Shown: in pieces, positions 16,238 through 24,896 of the stretch
How positions within the stretch are numbered: position 1 is the stretch's first letter
Layout of the letters: each line of letters opens with the position of its first letter
The notes under the pieces: generated by a model
The model's database searches: none
Told to the model about the DNA's origin: nothing
What the model saw: the letters and a program-made list of their open reading frames with translations, nothing else
Translations under genes and position numbers: made by a program
NCBI RefSeq assembly: GCF_039822625.1
Contig: NZ_JBDLLG010000005.1
Coordinates: 1-64,000, forward strand
Length of the DNA stretch: 64,000 nucleotides
Direction: 5' to 3'
From: Marinimicrobium locisalis
Lineage (GTDB): Bacteria; Pseudomonadota; Gammaproteobacteria; Pseudomonadales; Cellvibrionaceae

Positions 16238-16942
16238 TCATTCCGGGGAGCGGGCTAACAGAGCAGCTTCTTCCTCGGCACTCAACGGCTCACCGGCCTC
16301 TAGCCCTTGCAACACCGCCTCTACTTTCTGAGACGGCCCGGAGGCGGGCTGGTAGCCCTGGACCGGCGGCTGAGTGCGAGAGACCAGTGTCTGCCACTGA
16401 CCGTCGGTGGACCGGCAGGCCAACCCGGAGAGGGTGTCATCCCCGGTCCGCCCGGCATACTCCCGGCACAGCCGACCATCGGCGGTCTGGTAGCTGGCCA
16501 ACGGCATTACCTGCCAGCCTTTGTTCGGGTGCTTGCGCCCCTCGCCGCTGGGGGTCTGCTCCAGGGTTTGGTAGACGAAGGTTTGCATAGCCTCGGTGTT
16601 GGGCCCGGAACCCGCCGTCCAAAGAAAAACCGCGCCCAAAGCCAGCACCAGGGAGGCCGCCATTGCCCAATGAGACGGAGCCGAATTCATTGGGAAGCGC
16701 AACACCCGCGAGCCGCCGGAGCGCTTTGGCGAGCTTGCCGCGCGGCTCAACCGCTGCGGTACCGGCTCATCCAACACGGCATTCAGGCTCGCCTTGACTT
16801 GCCCGTCCACCGCCCGCAAACGCGCCAGTGCCTCCCGCGCTTGCGGCTGCGCCGCCAACAGCGCTTCGGCCCGGGCGGTCTCTTCCGGCCCCGCTTCGCC
16901 ATCGGCGTAAACCATTATCAGTTCAAAATCGGCATCATTCAT
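16238..16942 (-). CDS. Transmembrane anti-sigma factor
   Basis: A 234-residue protein: a cytoplasmic N-terminal segment (DFELIMVYADGEAGPEE, typical of anti-sigma factors), one membrane helix at about 148-164 in the form HWAMAASLVLALGAVFLW (roughly residues 96-113 by count), and a periplasmic domain with CREYAG and ACRSTDG, two cysteines that may form a disulphide. The zinc-binding HxxxCxxC motif of ZAS-type anti-sigmas is absent. It follows the sigma gene by 51 bases and should hold that sigma inactive at the membrane until an envelope signal arrives. Confidence 0.75.
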   Translation of the reverse strand: MNDADFELIMVYADGEAGPEETARAEALLAAQPQAREALARLRAVDGQVKASLNAVLDEPVPQRLSRAASSPKRSGGSRVLRFPMNSAPSHWAMAASLVLALGAVFLWTAGSGPNTEAMQTFVYQTLEQTPSGEGRKHPNKGWQVMPLASYQTADGRLCREYAGRTGDDTLSGLACRSTDGQWQTLVSRTQPPVQGYQPASGPSQKVEAVLQGLEAGEPLSAEEEAALLARSPE

Positions 16943-16993
16943 CGCGGTGTCTCTCTCGGTTAACCTACTGGTCGTGCTCGGTCGGCGCAGGTG

Positions 16994-17491
16994 CTAATCG
17001 TCAGTTGGCCCGAGGTGTTCCTGGACTCGTAGACGCGCTCGGGCCAGACGGCTCATTACGGTGCCCCGGGGAATGCCCAGTTGCTCGGCCACCTCCCGGT
17101 AGGAGTAACCTTCAACCACCACCAGCACCATGACCGCTCGCTGCTCCTCGGGTAGTGCCTCCAGGGCCTTCAGCGTATGTTGAAGCAAGTCCTCCTGTTC
17201 GGCCCGGTCGGCGCTGCGGGTGTCTTCCCGCTCGGGCATCCCCTCATCATCCAGGCTCACCGGAGCGCGCTTCTCGCGGCGCAGGTGATCGATGCGCTGG
17301 GTCTGGATAATACGATACACCCAGGAATCCAACCGCGAGCCAGGCTGCCACTGATGCTCCTTGCTCAGGGCCTTTTCACAGGCTGCCTGCACCAGGTCAT
17401 CGGCCTCTTCGCGGTTGGCCGTCAGGCCGAGCGCAAACCGCCTCAGGCGCGGCAGCAGAGCCACCAGTTGGGAGCGAAAATCCAATGTCAT
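16994..17491 (-). CDS. ECF RNA polymerase sigma factor
   Basis: A 165-residue sigma-70 family protein of the extracytoplasmic function group. Region 2 is at about residues 10-75 (RRFALGLTANREEADDLVQAACEKAL, then WVYRIIQTQRIDHLRR), and region 4 at about 105-155, with the helix-turn-helix YSYREVAEQLGIPRGTVMSRLARAR. The gene is first in a minus-strand operon with its anti-sigma factor and a beta-barrel protein. Its own promoter carries the same two boxes as the DUF5666 promoter, which points to autoregulation. The likely start site leaves a leader of only about 12 bases, containing GAGG. Confidence 0.9.
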   Translation of the reverse strand: MTLDFRSQLVALLPRLRRFALGLTANREEADDLVQAACEKALSKEHQWQPGSRLDSWVYRIIQTQRIDHLRREKRAPVSLDDEGMPEREDTRSADRAEQEDLLQHTLKALEALPEEQRAVMVLVVVEGYSYREVAEQLGIPRGTVMSRLARARLRVQEHLGPTDD

Positions 17492-17508
17492 TCAGGCCTC
17501 ATATTACA

Positions 17509-17536
17509 GACAACGTCTCAGGGCGGGTTTTATTCC
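17509..17536 (-). promoter_or_regulatory. ECF-type autoregulatory promoter of the sigma operon
   Basis: Read on the minus strand: GGAATAAAAC (17536-17527), 11 bases, CGTTGTC (17515-17509), identical in both boxes and in spacing to 11633-11660. A partial second GGAATAAG copy lies just upstream. This is the expected layout for a sigma factor that recognises its own promoter. Confidence 0.75.
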
Positions 17537-17740
17537 GTCTTATTCCATAAAGTGGCTCTCAGCAGGGCTGATACCGCTATTGCCGATACCCTCGCAGCGT
17601 TTAGATAAGGAGATTATTGTAGGCTAGCAACTATTTTGCTGAGCATAGCGGTGCTGGGCGTGCGCATCAACAGACTCGCCAGGGAAACCACTGGCATGTG
17701 CTGCGTTGAGGCGGCGTGACAGACAGAATAGGGGGAGCGA

Positions 17741-17769
17741 CTCCGGCGAAGGGTATAACCCCGCCGGAG
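17741..17769 (-). terminator. Strong stem-loop after the RND operon
   Basis: CTCCGGCG and CGCCGGAG form a perfect 8-base stem, with a GGGT/ACCC inner stem inside. It lies 18 bases past the RND pump stop. No T-run follows, so it may be an mRNA-stabilising hairpin rather than a classic terminator. Confidence 0.5.
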
Positions 17770-17786
17770 CCCAAAGGGACGGGCTG

Positions 17787-20700
17787 TTACTCCGCGACGG
17801 GCGTTGCGTTTTCCGGCGACTGTCGGCCAAACAGACCGAGCACCCGCTGCCTAAGGCGGACACCGCCGTAATAGCTGCAGGGTACAAGGAACAGGGTGAC
17901 CACGGAGGAGAACAAAACCCCGAATGACAGGGAGACCACCATCGGAATAAGGAACTGGGCTTGAAGGCTGCGCTCGAACAGGATCGGCAGCAGGCCCACG
18001 AAGGTGGTAATCGAGGTCAGTACAATCGGGCGGAAGCGGTCCACGCCCGCATCCAGCACCGCTCTCAACGTGTCCTCCCCCCTGGCTCTCAGGGTATTGA
18101 TCCGCTCGAGAAGAACGAGGTTGTCATTCACCACCACCCCGGAGCAGGCCAGGAAGCCGAAGCCGGAGAACAGGCTGAAGTCCACCCCCACAATCAAATG
18201 CCCCAGCACCGCACCCACAAAGCCGAAAGGAACGGCCAGCATGACCAGTAGCGGCTGAGAGAAGGAACGGAAGGCGATGGCAAACAACGCCAGCACGAAG
18301 ATAAACGCTTTTATAAAATTAGCCGAAAAATTATCCCCAAACTGAGCCTGGGTGCGCAAGCCACCGTCGGTGGACAAATTGAAGCCCACAAAGGATTGCT
18401 TCCAGTTCACGAGGTTCTGATCGAGCATGGTGTTGACGATGTCGTTGGCATCGTGCCCGTCTTCCACTTCCGCCGTAATGGTGATGTTCCGCTTGCGGTT
18501 CACCCGGCGAATGGTGCTCGCCCCCGGCACCAGCTCGACATCGGCCACCGCGGCGATGGGCAGCTCCCGACCATCGGGCGTGCGAATACGCACGTGATCG
18601 AGGGTATCCAGGGTTCGGCGATCTTCCTCCGGGTAGCGCAACATGACCCGTACATCCTCTTTCGCACGGGGAATGCGTTGTATTTCCTCTCCGTAAAAGC
18701 CCTGGCGTACCTGCCGCGCCACATCACCCTGGGTGATGCCCAGGCTCTCGGCGTGGGGCTTGAGTTCGACCTCCACCTCCATGCGCTCGGAATCCAGGTT
18801 GCTGCGCGCATTAAACACCCCGGGGTAGCGGGACAATGCCTCGACCACTTGGTCCACCGCCGCCTGCTGTGTCTCGCGGCGATTGTCCAACAGGTTAAGG
18901 TTCAGTGTGATATCCGGCCCGCCCCCGCTCATGGTGGCGTTGAGTGAATAACTCTGCGCCTCCGGCAGGGGGCCGACCAACTCGCGCAAACGGTCGGCGA
19001 CCGCCGCCGAGGCCACGTGGCGGTCCTCATCCTTGGTGAGCCCGACGAAGATGGTGGCATTGTTGCCGTTCAGGCTCCGGTTTACCTCACGAATAAAGGA
19101 TTGGCCACGGTTCTGCTCAAGCAGCTCGGGGTCCTGACTGAGCACTTCCACCTGGTCGCGAATATGTTGGGCCACCGCTTCGGTGCGAGAGAACGGTGTG
19201 CCTTGGGAGAAGCCGACGTTCACCATCACCATGGGCTGGGGAACTTGGGGGAAGAAGCTGAGGTTGATCCAACCTGCGGCCACTATGGTCACGGTCACGG
19301 CAAATACAAAGAAAAAGGCCAGAAAGGTACTGCCCTTGCGCCGCAGCATGGCCGCCAGCGCCGGTTGGTAACGGGCGGTGGCAAAGCGCTCCATGCCGTC
19401 CGAGAAACGGTGGCGAATGGCCGCCATTTTACGGCCCACCATAAAACGGCTGGGAGTCTCCGGCTTCATGTGCGACAGGTGAGAAGGCAAAACCAGCAGT
19501 GACTCCGCCAGCGAGAACACCAGGCACAGAAACACGACCCAAAAAATGGAACGGGTATAGATCAGCACATCCGAGGGCACATCCATCATCGGCATAAAAA
19601 AGATAATGGTGCTCATTACCGCCAGAAATACCGGTTTCAATACCGAGTGAGTACCGCCGATGGCCGCCACTCGGCCGAGCTCGCCCCGCTGCTGGTGGCG
19701 GTAGATGCTCTCGCCCACAATAATCGCATCATCGACCACAATCCCCAGTACCATCAGGAACGCAAACATCGATAGCATGTTGATTGAGACATCCAGGTAA
19801 GGCAGCAGCCAGATTGCGCCGGCGAAGGTAGTGGCGATACCGGCGACCACCCAGAGTGCCAACAGGGGGCGCAGAAACAGCATCAGAATGATAAAGACCA
19901 AAATCAAGCCGCTCAGAGCATTGTCCTTGAGCAGGTTAAAGCGGCTGTCAAAAATGCTCTTGGATTCGAAATTGATTTTCAGCTCAAGCCCTTCGGGCAG
20001 CTGCTCCCGAAACTGTTCAACATAGCGGCGGGCGTTTTCCGTCCCTTCGAACAGCAGTGGGTCATCGCTCATTTTCACTTCCATGTTCAGGCCGGGCTTC
20101 CCGTTCATGGTGAAGTCGATATTTTGTTCGGCAAAGCCGTCCTTAATAACGGCCACGTCACTCAATAGCAGCCGCCCGCCGTCTCGGTAGCTGCGTATGA
20201 CTATCTGCGCGAAATCGTCGTGATCAAACGCCTGGGCGCGGGTCTGAACCTGAAGGTCACCGTCTTTGGTACGAATGGTGCCGGCCGGCACGTTCAGTGA
20301 GGACTGGCGAATAGCCTCCGCCACCTCATTGAAGCTCAGATTGTAGCGGCGCAGCGATTCCTCAGAGATTTCGATGCTGACTTCGTCGTTTTTCAACCCG
20401 GTAATCACGACTTCCGACACGCCCGGCAAGAGAGACATTTCATCCCGGATTTGGTATCCGAGGTCTTTCAGTTGCCGCCGGTCCGCGTCCCCATAGAGCG
20501 CGATGTACATGAGAAATTCACGCTGGACCAGTTGGTTGATAATGGGCCGCTCGGCCGAGGGGGGAAAGGTATTGATGGCATCCACACGGCCCTTGATGTC
20601 ATTGAGCAATTCGCGCACATCAAAGCCTTCGGCCACTTCCACATTGACCGTGCCATAGCCTTCCTGGGATTCAGAGGTAATTTGAAAAATACCCGGAAGA

Positions 20701-20921
20701 TCGGCGATGGCCTCTTCAATTCGCACCACCACCTGTTGTTCCACTTCGCTCGGGGCCGCGCCGGGGTAGGCCATGGAGACAAATATCCGGTTGCCTTCGT
20801 AGGCCGGGAACGTCTCTTTTTTTACCATGCTCCAACTGCTGTAGCCACCGATCAACATGGCAATCATCAGCAGGTTGGCGGCAATGGGGTTATTCACAAA
20901 CCATTGAGTAAGCGCTCGCAT
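17787..20921 (-). CDS. RND-family efflux pump, inner-membrane subunit
   Basis: A 1044-residue AcrB/HAE-type transporter with the usual two repeats: an N-terminal TM helix, a large periplasmic domain, six TMs, then the same again. The proton-relay motif VVDDAIIVGE in TM4 (about residue 400) carries the paired aspartates. The substrate cannot be read from the sequence; the N terminus (FVNNPIAANLLMIAMLIGGY) is that of uncharacterised marine RND pumps rather than of AcrB itself. It is cotranscribed with the adaptor gene 3 bases upstream. No outer-membrane TolC-like gene is adjacent, so the complex must borrow one. Confidence 0.92.
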   Translation of the reverse strand: MRALTQWFVNNPIAANLLMIAMLIGGYSSWSMVKKETFPAYEGNRIFVSMAYPGAAPSEVEQQVVVRIEEAIADLPGIFQITSESQEGYGTVNVEVAEGFDVRELLNDIKGRVDAINTFPPSAERPIINQLVQREFLMYIALYGDADRRQLKDLGYQIRDEMSLLPGVSEVVITGLKNDEVSIEISEESLRRYNLSFNEVAEAIRQSSLNVPAGTIRTKDGDLQVQTRAQAFDHDDFAQIVIRSYRDGGRLLLSDVAVIKDGFAEQNIDFTMNGKPGLNMEVKMSDDPLLFEGTENARRYVEQFREQLPEGLELKINFESKSIFDSRFNLLKDNALSGLILVFIILMLFLRPLLALWVVAGIATTFAGAIWLLPYLDVSINMLSMFAFLMVLGIVVDDAIIVGESIYRHQQRGELGRVAAIGGTHSVLKPVFLAVMSTIIFFMPMMDVPSDVLIYTRSIFWVVFLCLVFSLAESLLVLPSHLSHMKPETPSRFMVGRKMAAIRHRFSDGMERFATARYQPALAAMLRRKGSTFLAFFFVFAVTVTIVAAGWINLSFFPQVPQPMVMVNVGFSQGTPFSRTEAVAQHIRDQVEVLSQDPELLEQNRGQSFIREVNRSLNGNNATIFVGLTKDEDRHVASAAVADRLRELVGPLPEAQSYSLNATMSGGGPDITLNLNLLDNRRETQQAAVDQVVEALSRYPGVFNARSNLDSERMEVEVELKPHAESLGITQGDVARQVRQGFYGEEIQRIPRAKEDVRVMLRYPEEDRRTLDTLDHVRIRTPDGRELPIAAVADVELVPGASTIRRVNRKRNITITAEVEDGHDANDIVNTMLDQNLVNWKQSFVGFNLSTDGGLRTQAQFGDNFSANFIKAFIFVLALFAIAFRSFSQPLLVMLAVPFGFVGAVLGHLIVGVDFSLFSGFGFLACSGVVVNDNLVLLERINTLRARGEDTLRAVLDAGVDRFRPIVLTSITTFVGLLPILFERSLQAQFLIPMVVSLSFGVLFSSVVTLFLVPCSYYGGVRLRQRVLGLFGRQSPENATPVAE

Positions 20922-20924
20922 GGT

Positions 20925-22190
20925 TTACTCCTTCCGCTCGCCAGCGGACTGACTCGTCGTGGCGGCGCTCGCCGCCGCGATAGCGCCGCTGTTCTCTTCA
21001 GAAGGGGCCGAGGGCTCGGAGATTACCGGGTCCACGAGGGTGCCGGCAGGAGTAAGAGATTGCTTCTCCAGGGTGACCCGGGTCAGCTCCGGCGAGCTGG
21101 ACTGAACCCAAACGCTGCTATCGGTTTTGTGTAACACCGTCACCCGCTGCTCGCTCACCCGGTTGTCACTGTCGAGCACCAATAATTTGTCACGCTCAAA
21201 CAACGCCGCCCGAGGGAGCTTTACCACTTCTTTCAGCTCCTTGCCTTGAATCTCCGCTTCGACAAACAGGCCGGGCAGTAGCGGGGCCCGGGGCTTACCC
21301 TCGGGCGAGGTAGGGGCAAAGGGCTCGTTCACTTCCACCACGGCGTAGTACAGCCGTGAGTCGGCATCGACAAAGGCGTCGGTGCGTACCAGTTGGCCCT
21401 GCCATTGCTGTGCCTTTCCCGCGACGCTGCCGCGCACGGTCACCGCTATGGGGGCTTGGTCTTGAGTGCGGCTCTGGGAGGTCAGGGGTAAATCAATCAG
21501 TGCCGCTTGCTGTTCAGTCAATGGCAGCCGGACTTCCATGACCTGCGAGTCGTAGACGGTGCCCAAGCGGGTGCCCGCGGCCACATATTCCCCCAAATCC
21601 ACGTCCATCTGGCGTACACGACCGCTGAAGGGCACGGTGATGCGGGTTCGCGCCACGTTCAGTCGGGCAACCTCCAGCGCCCCGCGAGCCGAGGCGAGAC
21701 TGGCTTCGGCGGCGGCCACTTGAGGCTTGCGCATAAACAGGTTGTTGGCATTTTCATCGCCCAGGTCCCGCCATTCCCGTTGGGCCTGAAGAGCCCGGCC
21801 CCGCTCCTCGGCCAAGCGCTGCTCAGCGTCCGCCACGCGGGATTGGGCTTCCAACAGCGCCGCCTGATAGTTACGGTCATCAATTTCCAGCAGGGTCTGA
21901 TCGCCCTCGAAGAAGCCCCCTTCCACAAAAGCAGAGTCCACGCGGGTAACCCGGCCGGAGACTTCGGCCACCAAGTCGATCTCGCGCTTGGGCATAACAG
22001 AGCCCTGGGCCTGCACCGACAGCCGCAGGGTTTCGGGGTGGGCCTCGGTGACGGCCACACTGACGTTGGCGGCTTCCTCGGCGGGCGGACGCGGGGTCGG
22101 TTCGGGCTTGGCCGCGACCAGGAGCACGATGACCGCGACCCCCACTGCCGTGATACCCAGCGGTAGAACGATTTTTTTCAGCATGTTCAA
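20925..22190 (-). CDS. RND efflux periplasmic adaptor subunit (HlyD/MFP family)
   Basis: A 421-residue protein with an N-terminal membrane anchor, a lipoyl-like half motif near GSVMPKREIDLVAEVSGRV, a coiled-coil hairpin (AEQRLAEERGRALQAQ and following), the second half NVARTRITVPFSGRVRQMDVDLGEYV, and a beta-barrel/membrane-proximal domain. It joins the inner-membrane pump to an outer-membrane channel. The C-terminal 40 residues are Ala/Ser/Thr-rich and of low complexity. It is first in the operon with the pump. Confidence 0.92.
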   Translation of the reverse strand: MNMLKKIVLPLGITAVGVAVIVLLVAAKPEPTPRPPAEEAANVSVAVTEAHPETLRLSVQAQGSVMPKREIDLVAEVSGRVTRVDSAFVEGGFFEGDQTLLEIDDRNYQAALLEAQSRVADAEQRLAEERGRALQAQREWRDLGDENANNLFMRKPQVAAAEASLASARGALEVARLNVARTRITVPFSGRVRQMDVDLGEYVAAGTRLGTVYDSQVMEVRLPLTEQQAALIDLPLTSQSRTQDQAPIAVTVRGSVAGKAQQWQGQLVRTDAFVDADSRLYYAVVEVNEPFAPTSPEGKPRAPLLPGLFVEAEIQGKELKEVVKLPRAALFERDKLLVLDSDNRVSEQRVTVLHKTDSSVWVQSSSPELTRVTLEKQSLTPAGTLVDPVISEPSAPSEENSGAIAAASAATTSQSAGERKE

Positions 22191-22518
22191 TTCCCTCGTG
22201 AATGCGTAAGCACTAGCAGGTCGTTAAATTGGATTCAGGAAGAAGTCGGGGGAGGCTGTCTTCGCGGTGCTGAACAACGTGAGGCCGCGATATGACTGTA
22301 TGGCTACCCGGAGAAGCCTTCCTTATGCACTATTGAGTGAGTGGAACTCGACGAAGCCCGCGGGCTTATTGTCGGGGCGCCATTATGGCACAGGCACACC
22401 GATCGCGGTAGATGTACGCCAGAGCCTTTTAAGCCTACCGCATTTGTCACCCGAGGCACTTTACCGGTTCTCGCATGTCTGAGGCGTCAACCAATAGAAC
22501 CTAGGACGGAGTGAGACC
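22191..22518. other. Divergent intergenic region
   Basis: Separates the RND operon (minus) from a secreted-protein gene (plus). A perfect 14-base palindrome, AAGCCCGCGGGCTT, lies at about 22354-22367 and may be an operator or hairpin. No adjacent regulator gene or further gene was found. Confidence 0.5.
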
Positions 22519-23282
22519 ATGCCCCCACTAAACCCACCCCTTCTCATGCTTGCCATGCTCGCGATGGCACTGCCAGGGCTCGCCCTGGCCGACAGCCCGC
22601 AAGCGCTGATGGCCGCGTTGGACCGCCTGGATAACGAGACGCCCATCAGGGCTCGGCTGGAGTCCGAGCTGTGGCGAGCCGAGGGCAAGGGGGAGGACCG
22701 GGAAGAAACCACGCGGACCCTCACTCTAAGCCTCACCGACAACCGCGAGGGGTTCTCACTGCAATATGGCCCTAAACTCCTCCGTCGGCTAGATGAGGAG
22801 GCAGAGCAACAAGTAACCAACCCCGACGCCAAAACCCCGCTGAATGACCTGGCCTGGCGACTGAATGTGAACCAGCTGCGCCCTCTGCTCTCTCCCGCCC
22901 AGGAACTTCGGCGTGCCATCAAACGCGCCGAGTTTCGCGAAGCCGTTTCCGATGAGTATGACGAACAGACCGTAACCCGGCTTATCTTTGATAGGGACAA
23001 GTCCGTGGTGCACGAACGCATGCGCCGCTACATTAAGGAATTCGACTCCACACTGGAAATCTGGGTGACCCCGGAGGGCACACCCTTGGCCAGCCGTGTC
23101 AAACTCGACGCCAAGGGCAGTATTTTGTTTGTGATTCGCGGAGAACACCAGAAAATGTGATCAGCCACTATGATGTAAAGAGTGGCCGCCTGATCACCCG
23201 CCAGCGCACCGAGTGGCAAAAAACAGACGTGCCCCGCGAGCACCATGAAAGCCGTCTGGAGCAACGGTTGAGCATCCCCTAA
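22519..23282 (+). pseudogene. Secreted protein of unknown function, apparently frameshifted near 23150
   Basis: The uninterrupted frame gives 213 residues to a TGA at 23158: a signal peptide ending at LALA (about 1-24) and an alpha/beta body containing SLQYGPKLLRRL and STLEIWVTPEGTPLASRV. Right after the stop, the +1 frame continues without a break as NVISHYDVKSGRLITRQRTEW and on to TAA at 23280-23282, about 42 more residues of sensible, strand-like sequence. Adding one A to the short A-run at about 23151-23154 joins the two parts smoothly. Either the sequence has a homopolymer error or the gene is genuinely frameshifted. The gene is just upstream of the FecI/FecR pair, but I see no functional link. 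Confidence 0.55.
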
Positions 23283-23373
23283 GCGGCCTCCCTCGGTTCG
23301 TTTCTTAATACTGTCACAGTGCCCTGCTAGGGTTACCCGGCTCAAAACCATCCCACAGTCAGGGTGACCCGAG

Positions 23374-23877
23374 ATGTCCAAGCCCGATGTTGGCTCGCAG
23401 GAAGCGCTGTGCCGAGCGCTGATCGAAGGCAGCAGCCAAATTAAACGTTACCTGAACCGACACAGTTCCGATGCGTCGGACGTGGCGGACTATTATCAGG
23501 AGGCGGTCGTTCGGGTACTGGAAAAGGCACGGGAACAGCCCATTCGAAATCCGGTGGCCTATGCCATGACCATAGCCAAAAACCTCATGTCAGCACCATC
23601 AAGAACCACCGCTCTCTCTGATGAAATGAACCCGGAATGCCCCGCGCCCACCCCGGAACAACAGGCCGAGAGCGATGAGCGATTCCGACACTTTCAGGAG
23701 GTTCTGCGACGCATGCCACCCCTTCGTCGTCGAGTGTTTATTCGCCGTCGCCTGCACGGGGAGAGCCGCGAAGCCATCGCCCGCTCTCTCGGCTTAAGCG
23801 AAGAAGCGGTGAAAAAACACATCACCCGGGCGATGAGTGATTTACAACAAGCTATCGATCGCCACAACACGGTTTAG
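23374..23877 (+). CDS. FecI-type ECF sigma factor
   Basis: A 167-residue ECF sigma factor. Region 2 spans about 10-75 (YLNRHSSDASDVADYYQEAVVRVLE, then NPVAYAMTIAKNL), and region 4 about 105-160 with the HTH HGESREAIARSLGLSEEAVKKHI. It is followed by a fecR gene and a TonB receptor with a signalling domain, the standard cell-surface signalling trio in which the receptor senses its ligand, FecR relays the signal, and the sigma transcribes the receptor. The FecR start is 9 bases past the stop. Confidence 0.9.
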   Translation: MSKPDVGSQEALCRALIEGSSQIKRYLNRHSSDASDVADYYQEAVVRVLEKAREQPIRNPVAYAMTIAKNLMSAPSRTTALSDEMNPECPAPTPEQQAESDERFRHFQEVLRRMPPLRRRVFIRRRLHGESREAIARSLGLSEEAVKKHITRAMSDLQQAIDRHNTV

Positions 23878-23886
23878 CCGCGCCCC

Positions 23887-24879
23887 ATGAGTTCCGAACC
23901 GACCAATACACCCAGTTCGAAGGCCTACGAAGAAGCTGCTGCGTGGCTCGAGCGCCTGTCGGACGGCGAACTGGACAAAGTCAACGCCCACCGGTTCAAC
24001 CGTTGGCTCAACACCGATGACAACCAGGCTCTGTTCGACCGGATGCTCCACAGCTGGTCCGACCCGGTTCTGACGCGGGCCGCCCAGCAGAGTCAGACGA
24101 ATGCCACGCTGCCCGAGCGCTACCGGGTTGCCTCCCGCGCCTGGCACCGCTTCTGGTGGGCCACTGCCGCCCTTACAAGCTTACTGTTGGCGGTTTGGCT
24201 TTTTCCCGGCTTTTACGACCCCGCAAGGCCCTTCTCTGCCACCGTACAGTCCGTTGCGACGGAAGTGGGCACGCCCAAAGACCTCACCCTGGCCGACGGC
24301 TCCACCCTACAAATGGCCGCGCTCAGCGCGCTGGAAATACGCCTTGAGGAGACACGCCGCACCGTGGCACTCAAGCGCGGTGCGGCCTACTTCGCCGTGG
24401 CGCCGGACAAACAACGGCCCTTCTCCGTCCACATGGGCCCGGCATCCGTCACCGCCGTGGGCACGGAGTTCAATATCGACCGGACCACCAGCGGCATTGA
24501 TGTCACCGTGTACGAGGGCGCGATTGAGGTGCGGGCACGACCCGAAGCCAGACCCAGCCTGTTGCGCGCCGGCGAGCAAGTGCGAATTACCGAAAACGGG
24601 CTTTCCGACGTGCGCGCCGTGGCGCTCGCCCAGTTGGTGGACTGGCGCTCCGGATGGGTCGAGGTAAAGGACGAAACCCTGACGTTTCTGCTGGAAAAAT
24701 TGTCCCGTCACAGCTCGACACCGATCCGCCTCGCCTCTCCCGAGTTGGGTGACCTGCGAGTGGCCGGGCGGTTTCGTCTGCAGGATACGGACACCGCGTT
24801 GACCATGCTGAGCCAACTCTACCCACTGCGGGTCGATCGCCAGGCAGGACGCATTTGGATCGAACCCGCATCGGACTGA
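23887..24879 (+). CDS. FecR-type transmembrane sensor / sigma regulator
   Basis: A 330-residue protein. The N-terminal cytoplasmic part (about 10-55: EEAAAWLERLSDGELDKV.. HRFNRWL) is the DUF4880 sigma-binding region. A single TM helix is at about 93-112 (WWATAALTSLLLAVWLF). The periplasmic FecR domain includes LTLADGSTLQMAALSALEI and SVTAVGTEFNI, and the C-terminal region (about 255-330) has an STN-like fold that should meet the receptor's N-terminal domain. It controls the sigma factor encoded just upstream. The last bases precede the receptor start by 17 bases. Confidence 0.92.
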   Translation: MSSEPTNTPSSKAYEEAAAWLERLSDGELDKVNAHRFNRWLNTDDNQALFDRMLHSWSDPVLTRAAQQSQTNATLPERYRVASRAWHRFWWATAALTSLLLAVWLFPGFYDPARPFSATVQSVATEVGTPKDLTLADGSTLQMAALSALEIRLEETRRTVALKRGAAYFAVAPDKQRPFSVHMGPASVTAVGTEFNIDRTTSGIDVTVYEGAIEVRARPEARPSLLRAGEQVRITENGLSDVRAVALAQLVDWRSGWVEVKDETLTFLLEKLSRHSSTPIRLASPELGDLRVAGRFRLQDTDTALTMLSQLYPLRVDRQAGRIWIEPASD

Positions 24880-24896
24880 GCCGGGAGGCCGAGGTG

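Noticed and set aside
24855..24896. Longer N terminus for the STN receptor
   Set aside because: The extra 14 residues would overlap fecR and precede a normal signal peptide that begins at ATG 24897 with a good ribosome site.
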